The notes under the pieces: model-generated
Database searches by the model: none
What the model was told of the DNA's origin: nothing
The model's input: the letters and a program-made list of their open reading frames with translations, nothing else
In this document: positions 37,668 through 46,289 of the stretch, piece by piece
Numbering within the stretch: the first letter of the stretch is position 1
Layout of the letters: each line of letters begins with the position of its first letter
Source: Cystobacter ferrugineus
Lineage (GTDB): Bacteria; Myxococcota; Myxococcia; Myxococcales; Myxococcaceae
Length of the DNA: 64,000 nt
Assembly: GCF_001887355.1 (NCBI RefSeq)
Contig: NZ_MPIN01000001.1
Coordinates: forward strand, 657,931 to 721,930
Direction of reading: 5' to 3'
Translations under genes and position numbers: made by a program

Positions 37668-38126
37668 TTGGGCAAGCAGAAACACAAGACAGGCACGTTT
37701 GTCAGGCTGGCGCTCGCCGATGGTTCCTTCGGGTATGGTAGACTGCTTGAGCCACCCCACGTTGCTTTCTACGATCATAGGACCACGGGCCCAGACTCTG
37801 ATTTGAACAGGATTGCCTCAAAGCCCGTTCTTTTCAAGATTGCCGTCAACCTGCTGGCTCTGAATGCGTGGGAGTTCATCGGATGGAGAGCGCTCGAGGA
37901 GCACCTGACTCAGCCGCTCGTTCAGTTCAGGCAGGACGTGGGAGACTTCCGTCGTTGCACCATCTTCGACACCGCTGGCAACAAGAGAGCCGCTGAGCCC
38001 AAGGACTGCGTGGGGCTTGAGCGAGCCTCGGTCTGGGAACGAGATTCCATCGAGGAACGTCTGCTCGATGCCTTCCTGGGGCGGCCCAATGCCGCTGTGG
38101 AGCACTTGAAGGTACGCCTGCGTTAG
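37668..38126 (+). CDS. Imm26 family immunity protein
   Basis: 152 residues from a TTG at 37668, with GGAGA 6 bases upstream. It opens with TGTFVRLALADGSFGYGRLL and FYDHRTTG, the typical Imm26 beta-barrel start. Middle segments include LLALNAWEFIGWRALEE. Such proteins neutralise polymorphic toxins. The start follows within 4 bases the stop of a toxin stub, so its cognate toxin is lost while immunity is kept. Confidence 0.8.
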   Translation: MGKQKHKTGTFVRLALADGSFGYGRLLEPPHVAFYDHRTTGPDSDLNRIASKPVLFKIAVNLLALNAWEFIGWRALEEHLTQPLVQFRQDVGDFRRCTIFDTAGNKRAAEPKDCVGLERASVWERDSIEERLLDAFLGRPNAAVEHLKVRLR

Positions 38127-38214
38127 AGCAACGAACGGCTTGAGCGCCCCCATCACTCATTTACACGGACGTCCCCCTTGAGAATCGTTCCAACAACTTC
38201 AGCCCTACGAGTCG

Positions 38215-38945
38215 TTTGAGTGATGCCTGGAGGCTACCCATGGAACCATAGGGTGAAAGTCCCGAAGCGGTAAAAGGTCGAGGCCGCATAGCTCGGATGG
38301 CACCGACAGGGGAGACCCCTGCGGTGAAGCCCATCGACAAAGCCCCGGAAAGCGGGGTGAGCGAGTGAGCGGGCCGCAACGATGAGTGAACACCTGGTAG
38401 AGGCCTCGTGACTCGTTAAATCCGGATGCCGAGCCGACTCAGACGCGGCGAAGGCAGCAGGACGCTCCCGAAGACGACCTTGGGAGAAGTCCATCCGGCG
38501 GGGTGGAGGGTGGCGGCATGCCCACACGGCCATGGGTGGAAACAGGGAAGGGCTCCCCGCCCCGCGGAGAAAACCCGCGGAAGCAAGGTAGCCGCGCGAG
38601 CCGAGGAGGCGAAGTGCGGTGAAGGCGAGCGCCTGGCAGATGGGTCCGTAGTAGCGAGGAAGCGGGGTAATGCCCGTGGAGCCAAGGGGCCCTGCCGGAG
38701 GCATTCGGAACGAGAGGTGAGGCGGGAGTGGGATGACAAGACCCACCGGAAATCCGCAGGAGCCTCGAATGAAGATGGACCGCTGGGCGAAATCCGCCCC
38801 CGGCTGGCAGCGGTGGAGTAGGGGCAAATGGCTCCGAAAGTCGGCGGCCAGAAGGACGGAAGCATAACCCCGGCGGAGGACGCCTCCGCGGTGAGCCGGA
38901 TGCGGGAAACCCGCCCGTCCGGTTCGAAGTGGCGGGGGCCGGAGA
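38215..38945 (+). mobile_element. ORF-less group II intron relic with domain V
   Basis: The 33-base hairpin at 38893-38925 matches group II intron domain V: it starts GAGCCGGAT (with the AGC triad), has a GC stem capped by a GAAA-type loop, and closes with a bulge before CGTCCGGTTC. Just before it, 38873-38889 (GCGGAGG / CCTCCGC) is a small hairpin that fits a reduced domain IV. Upstream, 38245-38262 has AGGGTGAAAGTCCC, a domain I-like phrase. There is no reverse-transcriptase gene; the minus-strand reading frames here are shadows. Boundaries are approximate. Confidence 0.6.
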
Positions 38946-39194
38946 CGGAGTGATGGTGAGCTCTAAACGGGCACGAAGCCGGAAACGGCGGAGACGGCCA
39001 AGAGCAGCCTGCACACCACCGCGCCGGCCCTCGACCCGATCACCTTCTCCGGAGGACACCTTCTCCGACACCTTCTCTGGAGGGAAGGGTCTCGGGCGAG
39101 ACGCCGGAAGCCTCCGAATTGATTGGGCAAGCAGGAGGCTCGTGGTAGGATTCCCCGCTCTTCCTGACTAACAGGGAGCGAAAGGTTCATTGCA

Positions 39195-39479
39195 ATGGTG
39201 AAGAAGACGGGTTCGCGGCTCGTGATTTCCACCCTCGCCGTGGCGGCACTGTGGGTAGCGCCGGCCGGGGCCGAGCCGGGTGATTTTAGTGCCTGCTACG
39301 AGGAGTACAATTACTGCGTCGAGCGGGCAAACGAGGAGCCGGAGGACTGGATTCGGGACTACAGCCTTCAGCAGTGCTATTCCTTTCTCAACCTCTGCTT
39401 TGCAACGATCCAGTGTGGCGATGGCTACTGTGACCAGAGTGTGGAGAACAATTATTACTGCCCGGCGGACTGCCATTAG
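39195..39479 (+). CDS. Small secreted Cys-rich protein
   Basis: 94 residues with a signal peptide (ISTLAVAALWVAPAGA, cleavage after AGA near residue 26). The mature part has eight Cys, ending CGDGYCDQSVENNYYCPADC, a pattern recalling small disulfide-stabilised modules in myxobacterial secreted proteins. Function unknown. Confidence 0.65.
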   Translation: MVKKTGSRLVISTLAVAALWVAPAGAEPGDFSACYEEYNYCVERANEEPEDWIRDYSLQQCYSFLNLCFATIQCGDGYCDQSVENNYYCPADCH

Positions 39480-39505
39480 TCCCGTGTAGGTCACTCGCGC
39501 TCGGG

Positions 39506-39955
39506 TCAGGGCACGGTGTAGAGGCCGACCACGCTCGGATCGAGCGTGGCGCTGACGAGGCGGAGGCCGGTAGCAGCGCTGACGCTCGTGGGATTGGTGA
39601 CGCCCAGATCCGCCAGCGAGAACGTGACCTCTTCCAGCTTCGACTGCACCGTGCCCGGAGGCGTGCCGGTGAGGCTCGCCGGGGTGCCGGTCGTCACCGA
39701 GCCCGTGTCCGGGGTGTCCGGAAGGCGGTCGACGAAGGCGTGCAGCGGGGTCGTCCAGTCCGGGCGGGAGCGGACGGTCAGGGGGGACAGGCTGGAGACG
39801 CGGATGGTGGTGTCCGGGCCGGTCATCATGCGCACGAAGCGCAGGCCGGTGTGCAGGTGCATGCGGGAGCAGATGCCGCGTTCCCGGGTGTCGTAGAAGT
39901 CCATCAGGTAGCGGTCGGCGAAGTAGCCCTCGAAGGGGGGTGCCAGCATGAACAC
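39506..39955 (-). pseudogene. Chimeric frame: duplicated cupin segment fused to another protein's tail
   Basis: The first 80 codons come from a near-identical copy of part of the cupin gene at 47040-47771 (FMLAPPFEGYFADRYLMDF), joined at LPDTP to an unrelated C-terminus (LTGTPPGTVQSKLEEVTFSL then LVSATLDPSVVGLYTVP). The fusion has no promoter or complete domain and is probably non-functional. Confidence 0.6.
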
Positions 39956-40024
39956 GTCGCCCTCCTCGAACGACTGCGCCTCCCTCAGCGCGCGGGGGGG
40001 GGGGACTCGTGTTCCCGCCGGTGG
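39708..40024. repeat. 317-bp duplication of a cupin-gene segment, copy 1
   Basis: Aligns with 47293-47613 in the same orientation with only three substitutions and a 4-base difference in a G-run. Both ends are sharp. The copy lies about 7.6 kb from the original. Confidence 0.95.
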
Positions 40025-40187
40025 CCACCCTTCGTCCCATCGAGGCAGTTCGCGTTGACGCTGGGGTACGCCCCGCCGTGGCTCACACCCGCCGGACTCT
40101 CCACGTTCACGCCCGCGTTGGACGGCAGCCTGTCTCAGTGTGGGGAGGTGGTACCCTGCCGCGCATCAGAACCCAAGGAGCAACCCC

Positions 40188-40615
40188 GTGAAAAACTGCT
40201 GGCAGTCAGTTTGCTCCTGTGGAGTGGCCTGTCCCTGGCGGCCCCTCGAGTCCCCAAGGCCGTTCCAAACAAGGCCACCGTCCAGAGCGTGAAGACTCCC
40301 CCGAATCCAAATGGAAGGAAGGGGGGGACGGAGCATCAGGCGAAGGTCAAGGAGGTCGCCCAGGAGGTCGAGGCGCGTGGACTACAGCCCAAGACCGAGC
40401 ATATGGTTGAGACCCCCGGGGGCTCCAAGAGCAAGCGGTTCGTCGATGTCGTGGGGACTGACAAGAAGACAGAAGAGGTCAAGGAAATGCACCAGGTGGG
40501 GCTCCAGACGAAGAAGGGGCAACCCGTGGCACGTGAGCGGCAGGCCCTGGATGATATCCAGAAATCCGTACAACAAATAAGGCTCTCATGGGGCACCAGG
40601 TCAATTTTTTCTTGA
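40188..40615 (+). pseudogene. Frameshifted PD-(D/E)XK-like toxin gene
   Basis: The GTG at 40188 gives a nonsense frame after two codons, but inserting one A in the A5 run would give a clean signal peptide (LLAVSLLLWSGLSLAAP). The body then reads GGTEHQAKVKEVAQEVEARG, KSKRFVDVVGTDKKTEEVKE and KGQPVARERQALDDIQKS, resembling a PD-(D/E)XK-type nuclease domain (D then E-x-K). A second frame change near 40565 separates this from an out-of-frame PYNK ending. Overlaps the start of the next gene. Confidence 0.6.
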
Positions 40616-41115
40616 TGCCAGAAGACACTCGGCTCCTCGAGAAGAGACTGAGAGAAGAGTGCCCGGTGGTCTTCCTGGATGGGGAGTCGCGGGATTCTGC
40701 TCCCGTACAGCTCCCTGACCTCGAGGTCGCCGAGTTCGGCAAGACACGGCTGAGGGTCATCCTGGTACAGCCGGAGGACCTGAAGTCAGTCATCCTGAGG
40801 TACATTCCTCAGCAAGGTCATTGGTCGGTGGACTCAGACCGTTCTCCGGTGATCGAGCTGGACCGCTGCTACTACGACGGCGAGATTCTCAGGAGGGGAC
40901 GGTTGTACTACCAACGGCAGTTCGCCGAACATGGTGCCTGGGTGGAGAAACCCGCGGCCTTTCAGGCCTGGGCAAAGAGAGTTTTCTCGGTCACCCGTAA
41001 GACACTCCAGAAGCTACCAGATAGGCCCTACCATGTCGGGCCTCATGCCCTGGCCGAGCAACGGCAGGGACACGTCAATCTGATGGCTTCCACGAACAAG
41101 CCATTGCTCCCATGA
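40588..41115 (+). CDS. Immunity-like protein downstream of the broken nuclease toxin
   Basis: 175 residues from an ATG at 40588. N-terminus HQVNFFLMPEDTRLLEKRLR, then ILRYIPQQGHWSVDSDRSPV and ELDRCYYDGEILRRGRLYYQ. I have seen this type next to myxobacterial polymorphic toxins but do not have a family name for it. The C-terminal part (after residue 160) overlaps the end of the transposase relic on the other strand. Confidence 0.65.
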   Translation: MGHQVNFFLMPEDTRLLEKRLREECPVVFLDGESRDSAPVQLPDLEVAEFGKTRLRVILVQPEDLKSVILRYIPQQGHWSVDSDRSPVIELDRCYYDGEILRRGRLYYQRQFAEHGAWVEKPAAFQAWAKRVFSVTRKTLQKLPDRPYHVGPHALAEQRQGHVNLMASTNKPLLP

Positions 41116-41734
41116 CACGCTCTCGGACCGGTTGCAGTCCTTCCCAGCACGGCAGTCGCGCGAGCTCCAGTTCCACTGGCTCGGCCCATTCCCGTGCGAA
41201 GCGCCCCTCCCCCACCAGCTCCTCACTTCCCCGTTTGCTCCAGCGCTTCGTCCAGTTGAACCACCGGAACACTCTGCGCGCCGGCCCCAGCAATTGTGGC
41301 AGGCACGTGAGACCCGGCCACTCAGCGCGCTTCTCCACCAGGCCCTCCTTCACCCCATGGGCCAGCACGTAGCGCAACCGTCCCACCAGCGCCGTGTCGT
41401 CCAGCACCGGTTCCGCCGAGTAGCGCCTCTCCCAGAAACCTCCACTCCAGTCCACCAGCTTGCCCACCTTCTTGGACAGGTTGGTGTGCAGGTACTGCAT
41501 GAAGCCGGCGAGCGCGGCTCCTCGTGCCCACACCAACAAGTGGAAGTGATTGGAGGCGAAGGTAAAGGCGTGCAGCCGGATGGTGCCCTCGCTCTGCTGG
41601 ACGGCTCGTGCCAGCACCCCTCCTACTATCTCGTTCACCTCCGCGCTGGGGCGTAGCAGCAGTCGCCCCTGGAAGCACCTGGACGTGACGAAGTAGTAGC
41701 CCTCCTCCTGGAACATCCTCAGCGGCCAGCCCAT
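41075..41734 (-). pseudogene. Truncated REP-associated (HUH) transposase
   Basis: Contains the HUH motif (FTFASNHFHLLVWARG), plus MQYLHTNLSKKVGKLVDWSG and RYVLAHGVKEGLVEK, as in REP-associated Y1 transposases. Compared with the remnant at 32930-33388 it lacks the last 110 residues, ending shortly after ELARLPCWEG. Intergenic sequence upstream (41735-41877) shows no further gene. Confidence 0.7.
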
Positions 41735-41877
41735 CCCCTGCCCCCCTCGTGAGCACAGCGAGGCCGGATGCACCACGCGCGCCAACTCGCAAGTCCGCGG
41801 AAGCTTTTGAAGCAGGTAGGTTCCACCGTCCACGCGACGTCTCGTTCTGGCTTGGGTCCCGCGTTTCAAGTCCTTTG

Positions 41878-41972
41878 ACACCATGCCGGGACACCCATCT
41901 CGAGTACCTACGAGTCGTCCATGCCAGGAGACACCATCCCAGGACACCCATCTCGAGTACCTACGAGTCGTC
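41878..41972. repeat. Tandem repeat, two copies of a 53-bp unit
   Basis: GGACACCCATCTCGAGTACC followed by TACGAGTCGTC occurs twice with a 53-bp period. The second copy abuts the left arm of the inverted repeat element at 41973. Confidence 0.75.
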
Positions 41973-42073
41973 TGACTCGACTTTCGCCATTTTGGGTGCC
42001 TCAGAGGGAAAACGAGGAACCTTCTCAGAAGGAGTTCAGAGGAAATCGGTCAAAAATGGCGAAAGTCGAGTCA
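41973..42073. mobile_element. MITE-like inverted-repeat element
   Basis: 23-bp terminal arms, TGACTCGACTTTCGCCATTT at the left and its complement at the right (one mismatch), enclose 55 bp with no gene. The total length is 101 bp. It looks like a small non-autonomous element or a long hairpin. Confidence 0.65.
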
Positions 42074-42307
42074 AAGGACTCGTTTCAGCTCTAGCGGAGG
42101 CTCCGGCCAAGTTGGTACGAGCAAGCACGCCCGAGGAGAGCCCCGAGGCGAATGTCTCCTCCGTGGGCGGGGCAGTGCCCAGCAAAGCCTCATGTTTATG
42201 ACACAGTAAGACTAGCAGCGTGCCTGAAAATTCAGTCAACACGGACGTCCTGTCGGCAGGTTTCGCCCGCCTACTGTCCGCCGGTCACCTCCGAGGTTAG
42301 GGTTCAG

Positions 42308-43162
42308 ATGCGCAGAGTCTGGTCGACGAGTGCTGTCATTGGCTTCTTCAGCGTGATGCTGGTACTTCTCTCAACCGTTAGCAGTGGCGTAGCGTTTTCC
42401 GATGCCACCATAATTCTAAACGAGAACCAGATCCTGTACCTCTTTTCTACGTCGGGGCAAGTTATCGCCGCCATCTATGGCTTGACACTCACCGGGTTCA
42501 TCTTCTTTCGGAACGAACTCAGTCGTGAAGAAATAGAAGATGAGACTCTTGTAGAAGCCGTTGAGAGTCTCAAAAGCAGGTATTTCGTTCTTCTCGCTTT
42601 CATTACAGTGCTGGTGATCCTAACGATTCTGTCCAGCAATCTTGCGATCGCTTATGAGGGATCGGGAAAGGCAGCGAGCAAGACCCTTCTTCTTAACGTC
42701 GCACAGTCCACCTTCGTGACAAGTCTAATGGCGGTGAGCTACTTCATCTTCGACGTAATCCACCCGAAGAGGATTGAGTTAGCGAGCAAGGGCTTGCAGG
42801 CGAAGGTGGATCCGTCTCGCACTGCACAAGCGAAAGGCAGTCTTGAGGATTTTTTGAGAAATTACAACCAAATCGAGACGCTGTTGGAGCATGTGGGCAA
42901 ACCTTTCCAGGAGACAACCAGCAGCGCGTACGCGACGAAGTACCCACGGCGGCTTTCCAATGCTCGACTCACAGATTTTCTCTTGCGAAACGGCAAGGTT
43001 GACAAAGACCTGTACCAGCGACTTCGAGAGTTGATCACACTTAGAAACTCGATCATTCATGGTGCTGACCCTGTCGTCAGCCAAGATATCGTCGAAGCCT
43101 CCGCGAAGGTACTTGAGGAACTCAGAACGACGCTGACTGAGCATGAGAACGATGAGCCCTAA
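42308..43162 (+). CDS. Membrane protein with a C-terminal HEPN-type domain
   Basis: The 284-residue protein has four membrane segments (about 9-30, 43-67, 92-115, 126-150) and a cytoplasmic helical domain from about 160. The helix ELITLRNSIIHG carries an R-x4-H motif (Arg246, His251), the catalytic signature of HEPN ribonucleases, in a late helix as expected. GC and codon use are clearly lower than in neighbouring core genes, indicating transfer. A membrane-tethered HEPN protein fits an abortive-infection or defence effector. No partner nucleotidyltransferase gene is adjacent. ATG at 42308; no strong ribosome binding site. Confidence 0.6.
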   Translation: MRRVWSTSAVIGFFSVMLVLLSTVSSGVAFSDATIILNENQILYLFSTSGQVIAAIYGLTLTGFIFFRNELSREEIEDETLVEAVESLKSRYFVLLAFITVLVILTILSSNLAIAYEGSGKAASKTLLLNVAQSTFVTSLMAVSYFIFDVIHPKRIELASKGLQAKVDPSRTAQAKGSLEDFLRNYNQIETLLEHVGKPFQETTSSAYATKYPRRLSNARLTDFLLRNGKVDKDLYQRLRELITLRNSIIHGADPVVSQDIVEASAKVLEELRTTLTEHENDEP

Positions 43163-43218
43163 CATGTCCGAGAGGGTGTAACGAGGGTTGTGTGAAGGCG
43201 TGGGACTGATCCGCTTTT

Positions 43219-43344
43219 GTGGCTCTCCCGCAGTTGGTGTGCATCCCACGCGCATTCGGCTGGCCGCACGAGCGAAGCTTGCCTGCCCGCAGATGGTGAA
43301 GCACATAAAATGCGGGAGAGCCACGTAATCGGGGCAAGCCCACT
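43219..43344. repeat. Hairpin element copy 1
   Basis: GTGGCTCTCCCGC (43219-43231) and its exact complement (43312-43324) close a 106-bp unit. Inner bases continue to pair partly (GTGTGC with GCACAT). It is followed by GTAATCGGGGCAAGCCCACT, and the same arrangement is at 61793-61917. Confidence 0.85.
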
Positions 43345-43607
43345 ACGCGCGAGGAAGATGAGCACCGGACTGACTGAAGACTTGGTGGTGAAGCGAGAAG
43401 AGGATGGGGTTCTTCGGGTTTGCGGCAACTCGGCCCAGACTACTCGCGGCGTCCTCTCCCCTATCAGCTCCTTGCTGACCGCTGCTTGGGGCGCCACGCT
43501 CGCCTCCTCCGTATCCGGACCCGGCGAGGAGGGCGTCTGAGGACGAGGGGAGTGAAGCGGAAATCTCCGAAAGAACGACTTGGCGTGGGAGTGATCCCCT
43601 GCCCGGC

Positions 43608-44180
43608 TCATACCGGGGTGAAGTCGATGCCGGTGATGCCTTCGTCTTCCATCGCCTGCTTGACGCGCTCGGAGACGAGGAGCGCCACCAGCCAGCCCCA
43701 GGGGCGGAAAATGTTGGCGCCTCCAATCTTCTCTGGATCCACCTTGAGCCCGCGGACGTTCTGGTACTCGCCCAGCTTGTCCGGACGCTCGTCCTCCGGC
43801 TGCCAATAAAAGACCTCCTCACACCGGGCGTCGTCGATGCAACGGATGACTTGAAGGGTATTGATGATGAACCAGGGTTCTGTCTGCCCCTCCACCTCGG
43901 CGGGAAGGAACTGGACTTCCCGGTCGAGACCCAGACGCTCGAAGAGGGAGACAACCCGGCGATGGACGACGGGAATCCCCATGGACAGCGTGTACTCGAG
44001 CACGACGCCCGTGGGCCTCACCGGGAAGCGGATCGGCCCCGGGATGTCGAGAACCCTTCCCTCATTGAACTGCCAAGTATCTATCCACTCGCCCTGGGCG
44101 TTGACAGGCATGCGCAAATGCCAGCGCTTACGGACGCGCATGTTGTCATGCAATCGATAGTATTTCGCCTGCGTGCTCAT
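43608..44180 (-). CDS. Imm11 family immunity protein
   Basis: The 190-residue protein matches Imm11 (DUF1629-type): QFNEGRVLDIPGPIRFPV, INTLQVIRCIDDARCEEVFY, EYQNVRGLKVDPEKIGGANI and FRPWGWLVALLVSERVKQAM are typical segments. Immediately downstream of the AHH toxin, its ATG overlaps the toxin stop (ATGA), indicating co-translation. It should neutralise that nuclease. This is the one fully intact cassette in the region. Confidence 0.9.
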   Translation of the reverse strand: MSTQAKYYRLHDNMRVRKRWHLRMPVNAQGEWIDTWQFNEGRVLDIPGPIRFPVRPTGVVLEYTLSMGIPVVHRRVVSLFERLGLDREVQFLPAEVEGQTEPWFIINTLQVIRCIDDARCEEVFYWQPEDERPDKLGEYQNVRGLKVDPEKIGGANIFRPWGWLVALLVSERVKQAMEDEGITGIDFTPV

Positions 44181-45547
44181 GGAGTCTTCGTCGCCAGCTT
44201 ATTGAGTTTTGAATTGGGCATGCAGACTTCACCTGCGATCTTGTCGAGCATCTTCGTGAGTAGAACCCGGCATTCGGTTTTCGTTTTGCAAATTCCGAGC
44301 GCACCCCGCAGTCGATCGAAGACCTCTTGATGGTACGCCTCTGGATGAGGTCCTTTGTGGCCTCGCAGGTAGACGAGATTCGCGGGATCATCCAAGCCCA
44401 CTCCTGCTCGCGCGAAGAGTTCCTCGAACAGGGGGGTCCAGGGTCCGCCCGTGGCCTCGGATGTGTTGTTCTTGTCGGTACACAGGTGGTGACGCTGATT
44501 GTCGTCCTGCTTCGACTCCGCGCAATCTCCCGTCGTCCGGGCCGAGGCCCTCCCTGCGCTCGCCGCGGCGGCCGTCGTGTTGACCACCACCCCCATGAGC
44601 ACCACCGTCCCATCCGCCACACTCACCTGTGCGCGAGTCCCCGCCCCTATCGACAAGCCGCCCTCCGCACCTCCTCCCGCGAAGGCGGATCGGGGAGGAG
44701 ACAACCGCGACCACAACCCGCCTCCGGGCACTTTCGGCAACCCCTGAGCCAGCTTTGCCCCCGCTACCGTTACCAGCACCCTCAGCCCGACACCTCCCAA
44801 CACTTTGCCGAAGCGTTCTGCCGCCGCGTCCAGTTCCTCCCTCGTCCTCGCTGCTTCTGCCTCCCGGTAGAGGTTCAGGCACGCCAGTCCCACGTGGTGC
44901 AATTCCGTCGCGGTATAGGTCAGCAGCAGCCCCACCGTCACCGCCGCCGCGAGAGCCTTGGAGAAGACGGGCTCCGGCGCGGCCCACGCCAGCAGGTACA
45001 ACATCATGGAGGAGCCTACGGACAGCAAGACGGCGGGCGAGCTGAACAGCTCCCTGGCGGCCTCGCGCACGCCCTGTCCCATGTAACGTGGCGACAGTTG
45101 GAGCGCCTGGAACCACCGGGCGCTCTCCAGCGATACCGGGAGTCCGACCAGGGCCGCGCCCAGCGCCGCCTCATCCTGCTCTCGGACACGCCGCTCCAGG
45201 GCCGTGGTCCGGGTGTCCGCCAGTGTTCCGAGCAGCAGGCCCGCTCGCACCCGCGTGTGGGCATCCAATGGAAAGGTAGGCCAGGGTCCCGAGCGCACTT
45301 CCTTGAATGCGCCTTCCAGCATCGCCACCACCTCGCGCGCCTCACCCACTGTCCACACCGCCAGGGCCGGGTGGGGCCCGAGCGCCGGGAAGGTGAGCTT
45401 CAGCCCGTGTCCCGGCTCTCCCGTGTACCCGCGCACAGTCACGGGCGCTAGGACAGGAAACCTCGCCTCGGATCCAGTCGGAGCGGCCCACGCCAAGAGC
45501 GGAACGAGCAGTAACGCGACGAGAACCAGGGTAACGTACCACCGCAT
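44177..45547 (-). CDS. AHH-nuclease polymorphic toxin
   Basis: 456 residues from an ATG at 45547 with GGAGG 8 bases upstream. An N-terminal signal region (VALLLVPLLAWAA) precedes a 300-residue alpha-helical part with a hydrophobic stretch near residues 180-225. The C-terminus (about 370-456) reads NQRHHLCTDKNNTSE then LVYLRGHKGPHPEAYHQEV, an AHH-type HNH nuclease domain with its RHH and late HxxYH motifs. Cys residues are frequent in this C-terminal part. It forms a cassette with the downstream Imm11 gene. Confidence 0.85.
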   Translation of the reverse strand: MRWYVTLVLVALLLVPLLAWAAPTGSEARFPVLAPVTVRGYTGEPGHGLKLTFPALGPHPALAVWTVGEAREVVAMLEGAFKEVRSGPWPTFPLDAHTRVRAGLLLGTLADTRTTALERRVREQDEAALGAALVGLPVSLESARWFQALQLSPRYMGQGVREAARELFSSPAVLLSVGSSMMLYLLAWAAPEPVFSKALAAAVTVGLLLTYTATELHHVGLACLNLYREAEAARTREELDAAAERFGKVLGGVGLRVLVTVAGAKLAQGLPKVPGGGLWSRLSPPRSAFAGGGAEGGLSIGAGTRAQVSVADGTVVLMGVVVNTTAAAASAGRASARTTGDCAESKQDDNQRHHLCTDKNNTSEATGGPWTPLFEELFARAGVGLDDPANLVYLRGHKGPHPEAYHQEVFDRLRGALGICKTKTECRVLLTKMLDKIAGEVCMPNSKLNKLATKTP

Positions 45548-45655
45548 GTCGGACGCCTCCGCCTGCTGTGCATCCAGGGCCGTCAACGGCCATCATGCCA
45601 CTCATGGAGACAAGGGGGCCAGATATGGCTCCGCTCCACATCATTCGAGGAACTC

Positions 45656-45904
45656 ATGACAAAACCACGCGTGTTCATTGGCTCCTCCGTAGAGGGACTA
45701 CATATCGCTGAATCCATCCAGGCGGCAAACGTCCGCGTACCTGTCCGCATAATCAACGGCGGCTCTGACATCGAATACGTCGAGAACAACCTGCCGGAAA
45801 CCAGGTCACACGCGACGAGTGGATGGCGGCTGGTCGGCGCGTATTGCGCCGCCACCCATTTACGGCTCCGCTCCTCTAGACAACATCTATGTCCGGGTGC
45901 TTAG
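45656..45904 (+). pseudogene. Stub of a TIR-like nucleotide-binding effector
   Basis: The first 22 residues (KPRVFIGSSVEGLHIAESIQ) match the start of the TIR-like nucleotide-binding family (PF10137 type) used in CBASS/Pycsar defence. The following residues diverge from any family and no TIR catalytic Glu is seen. Only about a quarter of the domain is present, so it is a fragment of a former anti-phage effector. Confidence 0.6.
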
Positions 45905-45913
45905 GCTTCGTCC

Positions 45914-46234
45914 ATGACCATGCTCACCCTACAGATCGAAGATACGCGCACCGGACTGGTGGAGAATCGAACCCTCGGTGATTGGCTCGAGCACGTCAGT
46001 GCAGGGGTGAGCATCGGCTCAGCGGAGGACTGCACCGTGCGCCTGGTTGCACAGGGAATCGCGAGCCACCACGCGCGTTACTATGGACTTAGCAACCACC
46101 GGTTCCTCGATGTCCTCGACGAGGATGCGGAAGTGCATTTCCTCACGCAATCAGTCCGCCGGGGAGTTTCTAAACGAGTGGATTACCTGCCCTTCACAAT
46201 CGGGCCGTACACCCTCCGTTTCGGTGAGAAATAA
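45914..46234 (+). CDS. FHA-like domain protein
   Basis: 106 residues with VSIGSAEDCTVRL followed by GIASHHARYYGLS, the Gly, Ser and His spacing of a FHA phospho-threonine-binding domain, and a closing DYLPFTIGPYTLRFG. FHA domains dock onto phosphorylated Thr in signalling and secretion systems. A nearby kinase was not seen. The ATG could be 45914 or 45920; no ribosome binding site is evident. Confidence 0.6.
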   Translation: MTMLTLQIEDTRTGLVENRTLGDWLEHVSAGVSIGSAEDCTVRLVAQGIASHHARYYGLSNHRFLDVLDEDAEVHFLTQSVRRGVSKRVDYLPFTIGPYTLRFGEK

Positions 46235-46289
46235 CTGCAAACTGAATGATCGTGCTGGGAAACGTAAAGCCTCTCTTGAGAAGAACAAG

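Noticed and set aside
38234..39071. Minus-strand frames of 150-210 codons across the intron region
   Set aside because: They are antisense to a structured RNA with a domain V; Ser/Pro/Arg-rich and without family features.
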